64,000 nt of DNA from Xanthocytophaga flava (GCF_030068545.1 NZ_JASJOR010000011.1:62001-126000), one strand, 5' to 3'; shown: positions 8,867-17,845, counted from the first letter of the stretch. The notes: generated by a model from the sequence alone, not told the origin. Translations and numbers: made by a program.

Positions 8867-9487
8867 CTATTCCTTCTCTTTTAACAGTGTTGGTATATCA
8901 TAAAGCAGATTGGTAACATCACTAGGCACGGTACCATCATAAAAACCACGAATACGTCCCTGACGGTCAATCAGTACCAGGGCTCCACTGTGAACAATGC
9001 CTCCTGGTTCGCTTTTATCTTCCAGAGCTGTTACCATCAAACCCTTCTGAGCAAGCTGATATGTTGCTGCTTTGTCTCCTGTTAGAAAATGCCACTTCTT
9101 ACTGTCAAGACCAAAATTTTCTGCATATTCTTTCAGAAAGGAAACATTATCATGTTTGGGGTCTAAGGTAATAGAAACGAAAATAACATCCGGATTGTCT
9201 TTAAACTTCTCATACACCCGCATCGATTCCTTTTTTACTTTGGGACAAATGGTAGGGCAGTAGGAATAAAAGAAATCGGCAATGTATATTTTGCCTTTCA
9301 GCGTTTCATTGGTGATAAGTGTACTGTCCTGATCACGATAGGAAAATGCTGGGATTGTATGATATACAGTTTTTCCGTTTTCCTCGTGGGTTGGACCTAA
9401 TATAGGTAAGCCTTTCTCCTGATTACAACCCGTAAGGCTTACTACACATAAGATAAATAAGGTATAAAAAAGATTAGTTGTTTTCAT
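8867..9487 (-). CDS. SCO1/SenC-family copper chaperone or thiol reductase
   Basis: 206 residues. A lipobox ends at Cys21 (SLTGC), so it should be a periplasmic lipoprotein. The thioredoxin-like domain holds the SCO1 copper site: Cys77 and Cys81 in YCPTICP and His166 in IVHSGAL. SCO1 proteins deliver copper to, or reduce, the CuA site of cytochrome oxidase. It is the last gene of a minus-strand run: its start lies 5 bases after the stop of the His-rich lipoprotein gene, so the two are surely co-transcribed. The family and metal site are clear. The exact client is inferred, since no oxidase genes lie in the window. Confidence 0.92.
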   Translation of the reverse strand: MKTTNLFYTLFILCVVSLTGCNQEKGLPILGPTHEENGKTVYHTIPAFSYRDQDSTLITNETLKGKIYIADFFYSYCPTICPKVKKESMRVYEKFKDNPDVIFVSITLDPKHDNVSFLKEYAENFGLDSKKWHFLTGDKAATYQLAQKGLMVTALEDKSEPGGIVHSGALVLIDRQGRIRGFYDGTVPSDVTNLLYDIPTLLKEKE

Positions 9488-9492
9488 GTAGT

Positions 9493-9987
9493 TTACTTTT
9501 TAAGAAGTTCTTTTCCTTTGTTTATGCTGCCCAGCATCTGATCACGTACAGCATCAATCTTATCTTTCTCGTTTTTCAGATAGGTTATTTTTTCTTCATC
9601 TGTTTTGGATTGCATCTGACCATCAAATTCCTGCATCCAGTGAGTCATCGCATCATCTGCCTTATTTAACTGTATTACAAGGGAATCCAGCTGTTGTCTC
9701 TGAGTAGCATTAGCTTGTTTTGGATTGATTTTAGCCAGGCTATCCAGTTGTTTGATTTGTTGCTGTGCTTCTAATTCCAATGCCATAATTTCTTCCATCT
9801 TAGGCATCACTTCATCATGTACAGCCATTACCTGATTTTTCAGCGAGTCTACTGTTGCATTGCCACTTGTTTCTGCCTGATGGTGATGATCATGTCCTCC
9901 ATCGTATTTTTTTTCGGAACAGGCATAGAAAAACACGGCAAATGCCAATACTAAGAGAATATATTTGCTTTGCACTAAATGATGCAT
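9493..9987 (-). CDS. His-rich coiled-coil lipoprotein of the metal cluster
   Basis: 164 residues from the ATG at 9985-9987. The open frame reaches 10065, but that would overlap the PepSY gene and lose the signal peptide. The lipobox ends at Cys23 (FFYACSEKK). Directly after it comes GGHDHHHQ, a likely metal-binding tail. The rest is highly charged, heptad-like alpha-helix with DSLKNQ, MPKMEEIMALE and several Met and His residues (VMAVHDEVMPKM, DDAMTHWMQEF). Proteins of this type are often named viral A-type inclusion protein only because of their coiled coil. Located between PepSY and SCO1, it may hold or pass copper in the periplasm; this is inference. Confidence 0.72.
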   Translation of the reverse strand: MHHLVQSKYILLVLAFAVFFYACSEKKYDGGHDHHHQAETSGNATVDSLKNQVMAVHDEVMPKMEEIMALELEAQQQIKQLDSLAKINPKQANATQRQQLDSLVIQLNKADDAMTHWMQEFDGQMQSKTDEEKITYLKNEKDKIDAVRDQMLGSINKGKELLKK

Positions 9988-10033
9988 GGGATATAGGTAG
10001 TTAGAGTTAAAGTACGAGAAACAAAAATATAGA

Positions 10034-11593
10034 TTATCGGTTTTTGATAAATAACACCAGCCCAAAGATACTTGTTATCAACACACCTGTAGCTGAAAGA
10101 AGGGTAACAAAATCTCTCACATTTTTGCCCGCCCATTCCAGTAGTAAGTATTTATGCAGTATAGCAAATGACCATCCTTCAGCCCTGTCTGCATTTTCAA
10201 TCTTAGCTGCTAGTCGGGATGTGGCTGGTTCTATATAATAGCTGGTCTTTTCAGGTGTATTGTAATTAAGTTTTACCACAGGCAATCGTTTATTTACAAA
10301 TCCATATTCTCTGTCAAACCGTGTTAGTATCTCAGCGTGAAGCAGATTGTCATTGGAAATATCTTCATTAGCCACATCTGACATCAGATCACAACAGGCA
10401 GATTGTAAACTTCCGTTGACGTTTGCCAGATTGGCAAACTTATTAGCAAGGTATTTGGCATATAACACAGAACCATCTTTCAACATTTTTTGCGTATAGG
10501 TATGCTGATAAATCACTTCGGCAGACTCTAACTCTGTTTTATCATAGAAGAGCTGGAAATAATTGGTTCGGCCTATTTTTACTATCTGTATATTCAGCAA
10601 ACGATCCCACTGAATATCCGGCATCAGAGAAGCTACTTCCACTTCTGCTGTTTTGAAAACAGGCTCATAGACAAACTTATTCCGTTCGTCAGGTGTCAGT
10701 TTGCGAACCAGATGCCAGGCCCCACTTCCTGCAAACGCAAAGGTAACCAGTGATACGGCTATACCAATCTGACGATGGTATTTTTTAAGGATACCTTTTG
10801 TATTACCTGCGGTTGGTTTTTTGAACCGCTTCCATAGAAAGCCATAGACAACAATACCGCTACCAGTCGAAAGTGAAATGATTGCCAATAACATAAGCAT
10901 AATCGTAATCTGAAGTCCTTTATTGGATATCATTTCCAGAAATGACCAATTGTGTAATAGATCAAAGATCCGGATAAAGGTTTTGCGTCCCTGCGTATTG
11001 AAAGTTGCCATCCGGCTTTGCTCTGTTTCAATCATTACATCCATTCTGTCCGATCTGTCAAAGCTTACTTTCCATACAGGTAACAGGCGGTTGATATACT
11101 TATATTCATGATCAAATTCTGTGATCTGAGTGATAGCAAGGATTGGTGATGTATAATCATCAATCAGATAGCGAGCCAGTAACTCGGCATACCGGATATC
11201 TCCATTGGGAAGAGGCCTTCCATTCTGTGTACTAAAATATAACAAATGGTTAGTTGTATCCTTTATCTGATAGTAGGTCTGCTTATCTAACGTGATGAAA
11301 CGGAAGTTCTTAAACTTTGTGATTTTATTTTGCTTCAGCACCTCTGCAACAGATAGTTTAATCTGATTCTTTTGTATTGGATATTGAGGAATAAAATCGT
11401 GAGCAATAGTGGGCTTAAACCAATGTGACATAAAGGGGTGCATCAAACCGGATAATGTCCAGAAGATGACCGGAATCACAGTGATAATACCCAGAACACG
11501 ATGCCACTGATACATATTGCGCCTAATAAGTCTTAACACTCTATCTTTGAGTGATAGGGGTTGGCTCTCAAGGGTTGATGTTACTTGTTTCAT
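10034..11593 (-). CDS. PepSY-associated membrane protein
   Basis: 519 residues. Four hydrophobic segments are visible: near 36-60 (VLGIITVIPVIFWTLSGLMH), 228-253 (ITIMLMLLAIISLSTGSGIV), 270-292 (IGIAVSLVTFAFAGSGAWHL) and the C-terminus (LLSATGVLITSIFGLVLF). Two long periplasmic PepSY-like stretches lie between them, with parallel motifs EYKYINRLLPVWKVSFD and REYGFVNKRLPVVKLNYN. PepSY_TM proteins are common partners of TonB siderophore or metal receptors and have been proposed to act as inner-membrane reductases. It begins 51 bases after the TonB receptor stop and is followed 46 bases later by the His-rich lipoprotein, so the four genes form one operon. Confidence 0.85.
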   Translation of the reverse strand: MKQVTSTLESQPLSLKDRVLRLIRRNMYQWHRVLGIITVIPVIFWTLSGLMHPFMSHWFKPTIAHDFIPQYPIQKNQIKLSVAEVLKQNKITKFKNFRFITLDKQTYYQIKDTTNHLLYFSTQNGRPLPNGDIRYAELLARYLIDDYTSPILAITQITEFDHEYKYINRLLPVWKVSFDRSDRMDVMIETEQSRMATFNTQGRKTFIRIFDLLHNWSFLEMISNKGLQITIMLMLLAIISLSTGSGIVVYGFLWKRFKKPTAGNTKGILKKYHRQIGIAVSLVTFAFAGSGAWHLVRKLTPDERNKFVYEPVFKTAEVEVASLMPDIQWDRLLNIQIVKIGRTNYFQLFYDKTELESAEVIYQHTYTQKMLKDGSVLYAKYLANKFANLANVNGSLQSACCDLMSDVANEDISNDNLLHAEILTRFDREYGFVNKRLPVVKLNYNTPEKTSYYIEPATSRLAAKIENADRAEGWSFAILHKYLLLEWAGKNVRDFVTLLSATGVLITSIFGLVLFIKNR

Positions 11594-11644
11594 ACAATAA
11601 GGTTATAGAGACACAGGCTGAGAGTATCTCGCACTGTGAGTGAA

Positions 11645-14017
11645 TTATTTCTTTCCTGTGAAATTGTATTGAATGCCCATTACAAATGTGCGGGGTGCCC
11701 CAGCAGTATAGGTAGCCCGGTCTGATGTGCTATTGCCAAGACTGGTAGAGTTGGCGTATAGCTCATTGGTCATGTTCATGACATTGACAAATACTTCGAC
11801 TCCTTTCCATGTATATCCTGTCCGGAAGTTAAACAGACTGATTCCTTTAAGACCCAGAGCTGTATGATCGTCGTATGTAACTGTATTAACCTGATTCATG
11901 TACCATGAACTCATCCGTTGCCACTCCAGAGAGGCGCGAAAACCTCTGAGCCAGTTTGGTTTGTAAGTAACTTCTGTGTTGGCTGTCCAGGAAGGCGATT
12001 GAGGCATAATCTTGTCATTGATATTCTTAACCTGATCTGTTTCCCGTTGGCTCAGTTCAAACTCTATGAATTTATGCAGTGCATTGGTACCTCCAAACCG
12101 GAAAAACCATTCAGTAGTCGGCTTCCAGGTGAGTCCATATTCAATACCACGATGTAAGGTTTTACCTGCAGACTGATAGTCATAACTATTGTTGGATTGC
12201 CGTATGCTTAATAACTCATTATACCCATTCATCTGGTAAACTGCCCAGTCCAAATAGACCTTGTGCTGGAAAAATGCTGCCCAGCCTCCGATCTCGAAAT
12301 TATCAAACCGTGCAGGTTTCAGATTATAATAGAATAGGTCCTGACCCTCTGTGGCATTGGTGTTTTTTCGGAAAATAGCAGTAAGCGCAGGAGGGGAGAA
12401 ACCTTTGGAATAATTTGCATATATGCCTTTGTCCTTACCCAGATCATAGGTTAAGCCAAGTTTAGGGGTAAACTGACTATATGATTTTGAACCCGTGGCA
12501 TTGTTATCCAGATAGTTGACATAATCGAAAGCCATTCTGTCATAACGTGCACCCAGAGAGAGACGCAGCTTTTGTATAGGTTCAAAGTCCCATTGAGCAA
12601 AAAGTGCAGAGTTATAAATATCTGCTTTGTATCTGGACAAATAGTCATTCGGTAATTCTTGTGTGAGCGTGTATTTCTCAACAGACTTTCCATCTGCACG
12701 TAATTGGGCTGCTAATTGAGTGGTATAGGCATAGTATGGATTTTTTGAGTAATCATACATGCCACCTACCAGTAGCTTCGATTGAAGGAAGTCGAACCGT
12801 TGTGAATGTTGCGCTACAACTCCATAGGAAGTAAAGGCATTTTCGTTGATCTGTCCGGTTGCTGTAGTACTGCCTGCTGTCCAGATAATAGAGTAGTTTG
12901 GGTTTTGCTTCAGGGAGTTATCTCTGAAATAAGGGGTAATAGTAGTAGTAGCTTGCGTATTCCACGTATGTTCTAATGTTAGTCTGGTACGGATAGCGTT
13001 TGCAGCCCGATAGGTGAAATCATTATTGGATTTATAGGAACGACTATAAAACGCTGTGCTATCTACAGTGCCTCCCGTTTCAGAATAATAATCGTTATAT
13101 GAAAAGGTACCTGTAAGATTCGTTTTATCAGTAAGTTTGTATTCTACTCTGGCATTCACAGATGATTTCTCAAAATCGCTTCTGTCCATCCAGGAATTCG
13201 TTTGTCGGGCAAAATATCCTCCCAGAAAGAAACCAAACCGACCTGTAGTAGCTCCAGCACTGTACTGAAAACGTTTATATCCATAGTTATCAAACTGAAT
13301 GCCTGCACGGGCTGTAGGAACAGCGGTGGGTCGTTGAGTAATAAAGTTTAATGCTCCTCCTACCGCTTCCGGGCCATAGAGTGAAGACGCAGGCCCTTTT
13401 ACAATCTCAACAGACGAAATAGCCATCATATTCATCTCTATTAACGCATTATGGTTAAATACACCCATAGGCCGAACAGGAATTCCATCTTCCATGTATA
13501 GAAAATAGGAATTGGTCGTCATTGGCTGACGGATACTCATGGCATGTTGTTCATTGTTGTAGTTTAGCATCACTACTCCCGGAGCTTTATTTATGATCTC
13601 ATATAAATTGGTGGGTTTGGTATCATTGATCAGCGTAGGGGAGAGCTTACTGATTGCTACTGGAGATTGGGTTCGTAAACCAGCTTCCCGATTAGCTGTC
13701 ACTACTACAGTCTGGAGATTTCCAATCATAGGTGCCAGTGCCACTTTGAGAGATACACCTTCTACAGAAATTTCCTGAGATTCGTATCCAATAAAAGAGA
13801 TTAGGATTTTTTCAGTTGAGGCTTGTAAAACAAACTGGCCTTTCTCATTAGTTTGGGTTCCTGTTGTTGTATTGGGGATAGACACAGTTGCCCCTGCCAG
13901 TGGTTCAAGTGTTTGATTGTCAAAAACGACTCCTTTGATAGTTTGTTGGGCAAATCCTGTGAAGCAAATAAGAAAGCAACAAACAAAGGATATAGTGAGG
14001 TTATAGTATTTTTTCAT
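11645..14017 (-). CDS. TonB-dependent receptor, first gene of the PepSY-SCO1 operon
   Basis: 790 residues from the ATG at 14015-14017, which is followed by a clear signal peptide (MKKYYNLTISFVCCFLICFT). An upstream in-frame start at 14080 adds 21 polar residues and is rejected. Domains: a CarboxypepD_reg-like beta domain (about 27-100, IKGVVFDNQTLEPLAGATVS), a plug (about 105-225, ending IVKGPASSLYGPEAVGG), then a barrel ending in a C-terminal strand (RTFVMGIQYNFTGKK). The plug surface is unusually rich in Met and His (EQHAMSIRQPM, RPMGVFNHNALIEMNMMA), which fits a copper receptor better than a siderophore receptor. It heads the run receptor, PepSY, His-rich lipoprotein, SCO1. Copper specificity is an inference. 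Confidence 0.88.
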   Translation of the reverse strand: MKKYYNLTISFVCCFLICFTGFAQQTIKGVVFDNQTLEPLAGATVSIPNTTTGTQTNEKGQFVLQASTEKILISFIGYESQEISVEGVSLKVALAPMIGNLQTVVVTANREAGLRTQSPVAISKLSPTLINDTKPTNLYEIINKAPGVVMLNYNNEQHAMSIRQPMTTNSYFLYMEDGIPVRPMGVFNHNALIEMNMMAISSVEIVKGPASSLYGPEAVGGALNFITQRPTAVPTARAGIQFDNYGYKRFQYSAGATTGRFGFFLGGYFARQTNSWMDRSDFEKSSVNARVEYKLTDKTNLTGTFSYNDYYSETGGTVDSTAFYSRSYKSNNDFTYRAANAIRTRLTLEHTWNTQATTTITPYFRDNSLKQNPNYSIIWTAGSTTATGQINENAFTSYGVVAQHSQRFDFLQSKLLVGGMYDYSKNPYYAYTTQLAAQLRADGKSVEKYTLTQELPNDYLSRYKADIYNSALFAQWDFEPIQKLRLSLGARYDRMAFDYVNYLDNNATGSKSYSQFTPKLGLTYDLGKDKGIYANYSKGFSPPALTAIFRKNTNATEGQDLFYYNLKPARFDNFEIGGWAAFFQHKVYLDWAVYQMNGYNELLSIRQSNNSYDYQSAGKTLHRGIEYGLTWKPTTEWFFRFGGTNALHKFIEFELSQRETDQVKNINDKIMPQSPSWTANTEVTYKPNWLRGFRASLEWQRMSSWYMNQVNTVTYDDHTALGLKGISLFNFRTGYTWKGVEVFVNVMNMTNELYANSTSLGNSTSDRATYTAGAPRTFVMGIQYNFTGKK

Positions 14018-14327
14018 ATAGGTTAAAATAAGTTCCACAAAGTGTGTATCGCCTTGAGTGGCATAGTATGAAGTCTCCAACCCAATATCACAGAATAAAA
14101 CAGAGGCAATAAGATATCAGGGCTAATCCTTTGCATGGAAAAGCCGATTATAGATTTTATCTCTGTAATTTGTGTGATAGGATAGTCTGAGGTAAGACTC
14201 CTTGAGTTTCCGTTACTGCTACCTTATGCTTGTACTATGGGTGGGTAAGATGTATAGATACCACCAGCCATATAAATTCCATAAAGACACAAAAGGCATC
14301 AGTTGCAGGAAAAGAAATGTAGGAACT
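14018..14327. other. 310-base leader between two minus-strand genes
   Basis: No gene supported; an open frame at 14202-14447 (plus) is antisense to the next gene and looks spurious. No consensus TAnnTTTG box was found for the receptor gene here. A short hairpin (AGTCTGAGGTAAGACT near 14188-14203) is present. I looked for cobalamin and thiamin riboswitch signatures and saw none. Confidence 0.4.
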
Positions 14328-14696
14328 TTACATACGGGGAGGGTGGAAGATGTTCAGCAATGTGCTGAATGTAGGTTTAACCAGATAGAATGTCACCAGC
14401 TTCCGGTTTACAATCAGAGGGATACGCGCAAAGTTAAATGCATGTAGTTCCTGGCAGCAGAGATTAAGTTCAAGGGTTTTCAACAGGACCTGTTTTTGTT
14501 CCTGTTCTGCTGCCTGTTTCAATTTCTTTGCCAGATAACATTTCCCATTACAATTCAACTGAGGTTTTGCTTTGTTGATACAAAGTACCCGTGCAATGTA
14601 ATCCTGATTGACTTTAAACGAAAGATAGATGCCTGCTCTGCTGAATGTTTGCAGCAGTAGAGAAAAAAGGAGCAGTGCGGTTACTATTTTTCGCAT
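14328..14696 (-). CDS. Small secreted Cys-motif protein upstream of the TonB operon
   Basis: 122 residues. A hydrophobic signal (MRKIVTALLLFSLLLQTFSRA) is followed by a short region with a striking Cys motif, CINKAKPQLNCNGKCYLAKKL, then a charged helix (QAAEQEQKQ), and CCQEL later. The N-C-N-G-K-C pattern recurs in small Bacteroidota proteins beside TonB receptors and copper genes, as far as I recall. The arrangement of Cys residues suggests metal or haem binding. It lies 311 bases upstream of the TonB receptor in the same direction. A strong -7 box and flanking inverted repeat precede it. Function unknown. Confidence 0.6.
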   Translation of the reverse strand: MRKIVTALLLFSLLLQTFSRAGIYLSFKVNQDYIARVLCINKAKPQLNCNGKCYLAKKLKQAAEQEQKQVLLKTLELNLCCQELHAFNFARIPLIVNRKLVTFYLVKPTFSTLLNIFHPPRM

Positions 14697-14705
14697 AAAA
14701 AGCTA

Positions 14706-14779
14706 TCCTGAGAAAAGGATTAAGGATATAATGCAAATGTATATACTATGAGGTCCCAAAAGTATACCTTTTCTCAGGA
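14706..14779 (-). promoter_or_regulatory. Promoter flanked by a 13-bp inverted repeat
   Basis: On the minus strand TACTTTTG (14757-14764 in plus coordinates) fits the TAnnTTTG -7 box, with a TTG at about 20 bases further upstream. A perfect 13-bp inverted repeat, TCCTGAGAAAAGG at 14706-14718 and CCTTTTCTCAGGA at 14767-14779, brackets it: one arm abuts the -7 box on its upstream side and the other lies 10 bases before the start codon. This suggests an operator pair controlling the small Cys-motif gene. Confidence 0.5.
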
Positions 14780-14786
14780 AAATCAA

Positions 14787-14823
14787 TGATTAAAATCGCA
14801 ATTATACTCTGCAATTTTAATCA
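14787..14823 (-). terminator. Hairpin after the truncated haemoglobin gene
   Basis: TGATTAAAATCGCA (14787-14800) and TGCAATTTTAATCA (14810-14823) pair at 13 of 14 positions with a 9-base loop. It lies 10 bases past the haemoglobin stop. On the minus strand it is followed by TTGATTTT. AT-rich but long; a probable terminator. Confidence 0.55.
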
Positions 14824-14832
14824 GGTGTTTGT

Positions 14833-15222
14833 TTAGGGTTGTGATGTTAGCTTACGGATCGTCCGCAATTTATATTCAAACGTTGCCGCAATCGCATAGG
14901 CTCTTTCTTTTGTTTCGGCTGCTTTCGGCCCTTCGAACAGTTCATCGAGAGTGGTATAGAAAAGCTGTATCCAGCGGTCAAAGTGTTGTTTCTCAATAGG
15001 TAATGGAATGTGTTTAGCAAATGGACTGCCTGTATAATCCATTGTACCAAGCAATAACTGACTCCAGAACTTATACATAGCAGGTAGATGGTGTGACCAG
15101 TCTTTTACTGCATTGTTGAAGATAGGCCCAATCAATTCGTCTTCACGGGCTTTGCCATAAAATGTATTGACAAACTGTTCAATGTCATTTATATCTGTAA
15201 TGTCTTTTTTCTGAACTTCCAT
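14833..15222 (-). CDS. Group III truncated haemoglobin
   Basis: 129 residues from the ATG at 15220-15222; the in-frame extension to 15288 is poor and overlaps the upstream hairpin. The protein matches the compact trHb-III pattern: IEQFVNTFYGKAREDELIGPIFN at the N-terminus, DWSHHLPAMYKFWSQLLLG around the distal pocket, the proximal His in PLPIEKQHFDRWIQLF, and a C-terminal helix with AIAATFEYKLR. These small haem proteins bind oxygen or NO; members are linked to nitrosative stress or microaerobic growth. It sits upstream of the metal cluster, separated from it by a hairpin, so it is probably transcribed separately. Confidence 0.9.
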   Translation of the reverse strand: MEVQKKDITDINDIEQFVNTFYGKAREDELIGPIFNNAVKDWSHHLPAMYKFWSQLLLGTMDYTGSPFAKHIPLPIEKQHFDRWIQLFYTTLDELFEGPKAAETKERAYAIAATFEYKLRTIRKLTSQP

Positions 15223-15279
15223 AATAAAATTAAGTATTGTGTGGGCAAGGTAAACACACTGCCAGAGATATAACATGGC

Positions 15280-15333
15280 AAAGGTCATAAAAAATCCTGA
15301 GATGGGTTTATCTTCGGAATTTTTATGACCTTT
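15280..15333 (-). terminator. 18-bp inverted repeat downstream of the MG2-like gene
   Basis: AAAGGTCATAAAAAATCC (15280-15297) and GGAATTTTTATGACCTTT (15316-15333) pair at 17 of 18 positions with an 18-base loop. It lies 28 bases past the stop of the 807-residue gene (minus strand) and 58 bases before the haemoglobin start. The T tract is short, so it may be a terminator, or an operator for the haemoglobin gene. Confidence 0.5.
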
Positions 15334-15360
15334 ATAACTGTATAATTGGATATGTGTTTT

Positions 15361-17784
15361 CTATCTGGCTAAATCCATCTTGACAGTATATTCTGCATTT
15401 CCCATTGCTGGCTTACCATCTTTAGAAATACCTTCTGCTATGATACGCCATGTGGTCAGATCATCGGAATTGTAGAAGCTTATAGTGGCTTGTCCTGTCG
15501 CATCCGTTTGAACAGAAGGGTTCCAGTACAGCAAATTCCGGAAATCAGGTTGTCTTTGATTCTGCAAAGGAATCTCATATTTGGGAGAATAATACTCACG
15601 AACTTTTTGAAAGCCACGTACTGGGAAATTAAATAACCCAGGTTCATTGGAAGGGTAAAAATCTCCAGCTTTGGTAAAAACCGAAAAGATGCCATAATAC
15701 CCTATCTCTCCAAATTGTCCTCTTCCTACAGCACTTCGTACAGACTCAATAGAATGTACAGCAGTTGGATCAAGACTAAGAATAGGATTTATATTGTGGA
15801 TAGGGACATTGTCAATGAGATACAATGGATTATATTTAAAATAAAGCTTTGTGTCCGGATTAAGAATACGAAATCCTGTTTGTCCCTTTTTGTGTGTGAG
15901 TAGTCCCCAGGGGATTATATCCCGAATAACCTCTTCCATTGTTGGAAAGAGAGTATAATCATCCAGTTTGATCCTGTCATCTGCTTTCTGATAGATAGGT
16001 TGTACAGGACGTAAGGTATCATTGGTGGCAACAGACGCATTCAAAGATTCAGCAGATGCATGACTCTGTTGGAGCATAGACCATATCTTTTTTCGGTTTG
16101 TTGCCTGGTTCATATTTTCTGTAATCAGAACTGTGGGAAGTATCCCGGTAGAAGGAGGTACACTACTTGCTGAATCTACAACAACGATGGCCGATGAATA
16201 CAAGTCTTTATTGTAAATGCTGACTATAACATTACGATAATCATAAAAATCCAGGCTATTCAGATGAATTTTTCCTTCTGCATTTGTATAGCCATATCTG
16301 AAAACAGAGTTTGTTCCTGGAGCTGAAATCAGAAGGACCTGTGCAGGGATGATCTTCTTCGTATTTTTGTCTAGCAATGTTACAGTAAGGGCAATATCTG
16401 GTTCATGTTCATAGGTAGGTGACGGTAAGTTGGGTTGCAGGATTTCTTTCCATGTAAAGCGTCGCCAGCCTTGTGTAAGCATCAGATTATCCAGCGCTTT
16501 TGCTGCATTCGAATTATTGTTCTGAAAATAAAATCCTGGATCTTCAATGTTTCCTTTCAGATCAGAAGTAAGGAGCAGATTGGTCAATATATTTTCTTCT
16601 GGATAAGAGAAGCTACGTGTGTCTGTAATACCCATAGAAAAGTTACCTATTATAGGCTTACCCTGTGCGTCACGGGCTGTCAATATCATAGTTACTTTTT
16701 CGCGTGGCAGATACGATTTTTTATCTGGCGTTAATTGAATCTGAATGTGATCATTTTGATTGAAAAATACAAGTCGTTCACACTGAGGAGTTCCTTGTGC
16801 ATCAAATAAGGTAATCTGAGTAATACCAGTTGGAAACAAGCTACCTGGAAGTTGCAACGAAAATTTCCCATTTAAAATGCGTCCTTCACTTTGGTAGATA
16901 CTCTTGCCTCTGTTTTGTGCGACTATATATAGTTTCTCTTCCAGACTTCGGGTTGATTGCACAGATAGCAGCAGATTGTTCGCTGTATTTTCTGCGTGCA
17001 TTACCCAACCTTCCGAACGAGGTTTAGGAAGTGGGAATACAATAGTTTTTTTAGATTGGTCCTGAGCTATGGCCTGATAACTTTTCCCTGGCAGAGGCGT
17101 AAAGTGGAAGATTCCCATACCCTGATGTATGGGAGTAAATGTTCCCAAAGTGTCCTTCAGATCTGAAATTATTCTGATTGATCTGGTAATACCTTTTCCC
17201 TGTTTATCTGTAACCTTAAAGGCAACAGTACTTTCCAGATTTTCTATCAGATCTCCTCCTTCTGGAAAGAATTGTATGTTTATTCCTGTATCTGTAGATT
17301 TTGTCGGAGATGGAGTATCATTTGGATTCAGGATTGAAATTTGTCTGTGAAAGAAGAAATCTTCTTTGCCATTTTGCATCCATCGAGTATAAGCACGAAG
17401 TTGATACGTCGCTGTTGGAAGATCTTCTCCCAGCAAAATATTTCCATGACCTTGTCCTGACGTAACCTTTATTTTTTCAGTACTTACTACTACTCCCTTG
17501 TTATTGAGTAAGTCCACATATAAAACTCCGCTGGCTGAATCGGTCAAATGAGTCATTGCATTCACTATATACGCTTTGAACCAGATATCTTCCCCTGAAA
17601 AATAGTAGGACTTATCCAGATGAAGGTATACTTTTTCTGGAGCGTAGGCTTCCTGATATGAAGAGAGTTTTTTGAGGATCTGGTTTAATATATCATCTTT
17701 GGGAACTGTAAGATAGGCTGACTCTATAGTTGCTGTTAGTAGTAGTCCGATAACTAGTAGCCAGTGTTTAAGGTGTTTTTGCAT
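15361..17784 (-). CDS. MG2-domain surface protein with plug-like segment
   Basis: 807 residues. Signal peptide at the N-terminus (WLLVIGLLLTATIESAYL). Residues about 45-150 contain an alpha-2-macroglobulin MG2-type domain with the typical EKVYLHLDKSYYFSGEDIW start. More beta domains follow, including a second MG-like one (KSYLPREKVTMILTARDAQG). Near residues 640-715 a segment resembles a TonB plug (LYLIDNVPIHNINPILSLD, then IESVRSAVGRGQFGEIGYYG). It ends in GQATISFYNSDDLTTWRI, an A2M-like strand set. It lacks a thioester motif. It lies 61 bases after the DUF4249 gene and completes a receptor-lipoprotein-MG2 operon. Probably an extracytoplasmic partner in uptake or adhesion; exact role unknown. 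Confidence 0.7.
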   Translation of the reverse strand: MQKHLKHWLLVIGLLLTATIESAYLTVPKDDILNQILKKLSSYQEAYAPEKVYLHLDKSYYFSGEDIWFKAYIVNAMTHLTDSASGVLYVDLLNNKGVVVSTEKIKVTSGQGHGNILLGEDLPTATYQLRAYTRWMQNGKEDFFFHRQISILNPNDTPSPTKSTDTGINIQFFPEGGDLIENLESTVAFKVTDKQGKGITRSIRIISDLKDTLGTFTPIHQGMGIFHFTPLPGKSYQAIAQDQSKKTIVFPLPKPRSEGWVMHAENTANNLLLSVQSTRSLEEKLYIVAQNRGKSIYQSEGRILNGKFSLQLPGSLFPTGITQITLFDAQGTPQCERLVFFNQNDHIQIQLTPDKKSYLPREKVTMILTARDAQGKPIIGNFSMGITDTRSFSYPEENILTNLLLTSDLKGNIEDPGFYFQNNNSNAAKALDNLMLTQGWRRFTWKEILQPNLPSPTYEHEPDIALTVTLLDKNTKKIIPAQVLLISAPGTNSVFRYGYTNAEGKIHLNSLDFYDYRNVIVSIYNKDLYSSAIVVVDSASSVPPSTGILPTVLITENMNQATNRKKIWSMLQQSHASAESLNASVATNDTLRPVQPIYQKADDRIKLDDYTLFPTMEEVIRDIIPWGLLTHKKGQTGFRILNPDTKLYFKYNPLYLIDNVPIHNINPILSLDPTAVHSIESVRSAVGRGQFGEIGYYGIFSVFTKAGDFYPSNEPGLFNFPVRGFQKVREYYSPKYEIPLQNQRQPDFRNLLYWNPSVQTDATGQATISFYNSDDLTTWRIIAEGISKDGKPAMGNAEYTVKMDLAR

Positions 17785-17845
17785 AGATAGTATTTTTGCA
17801 TAGATAAAGAAGAGAATTAAAATCGTACATCAAGGATTAACTCTG

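Noticed and set aside
14018..14327. Possible cobalamin or TPP riboswitch before the TonB receptor
   Set aside because: No B12-box or thi-box core and no consistent stems found by eye.
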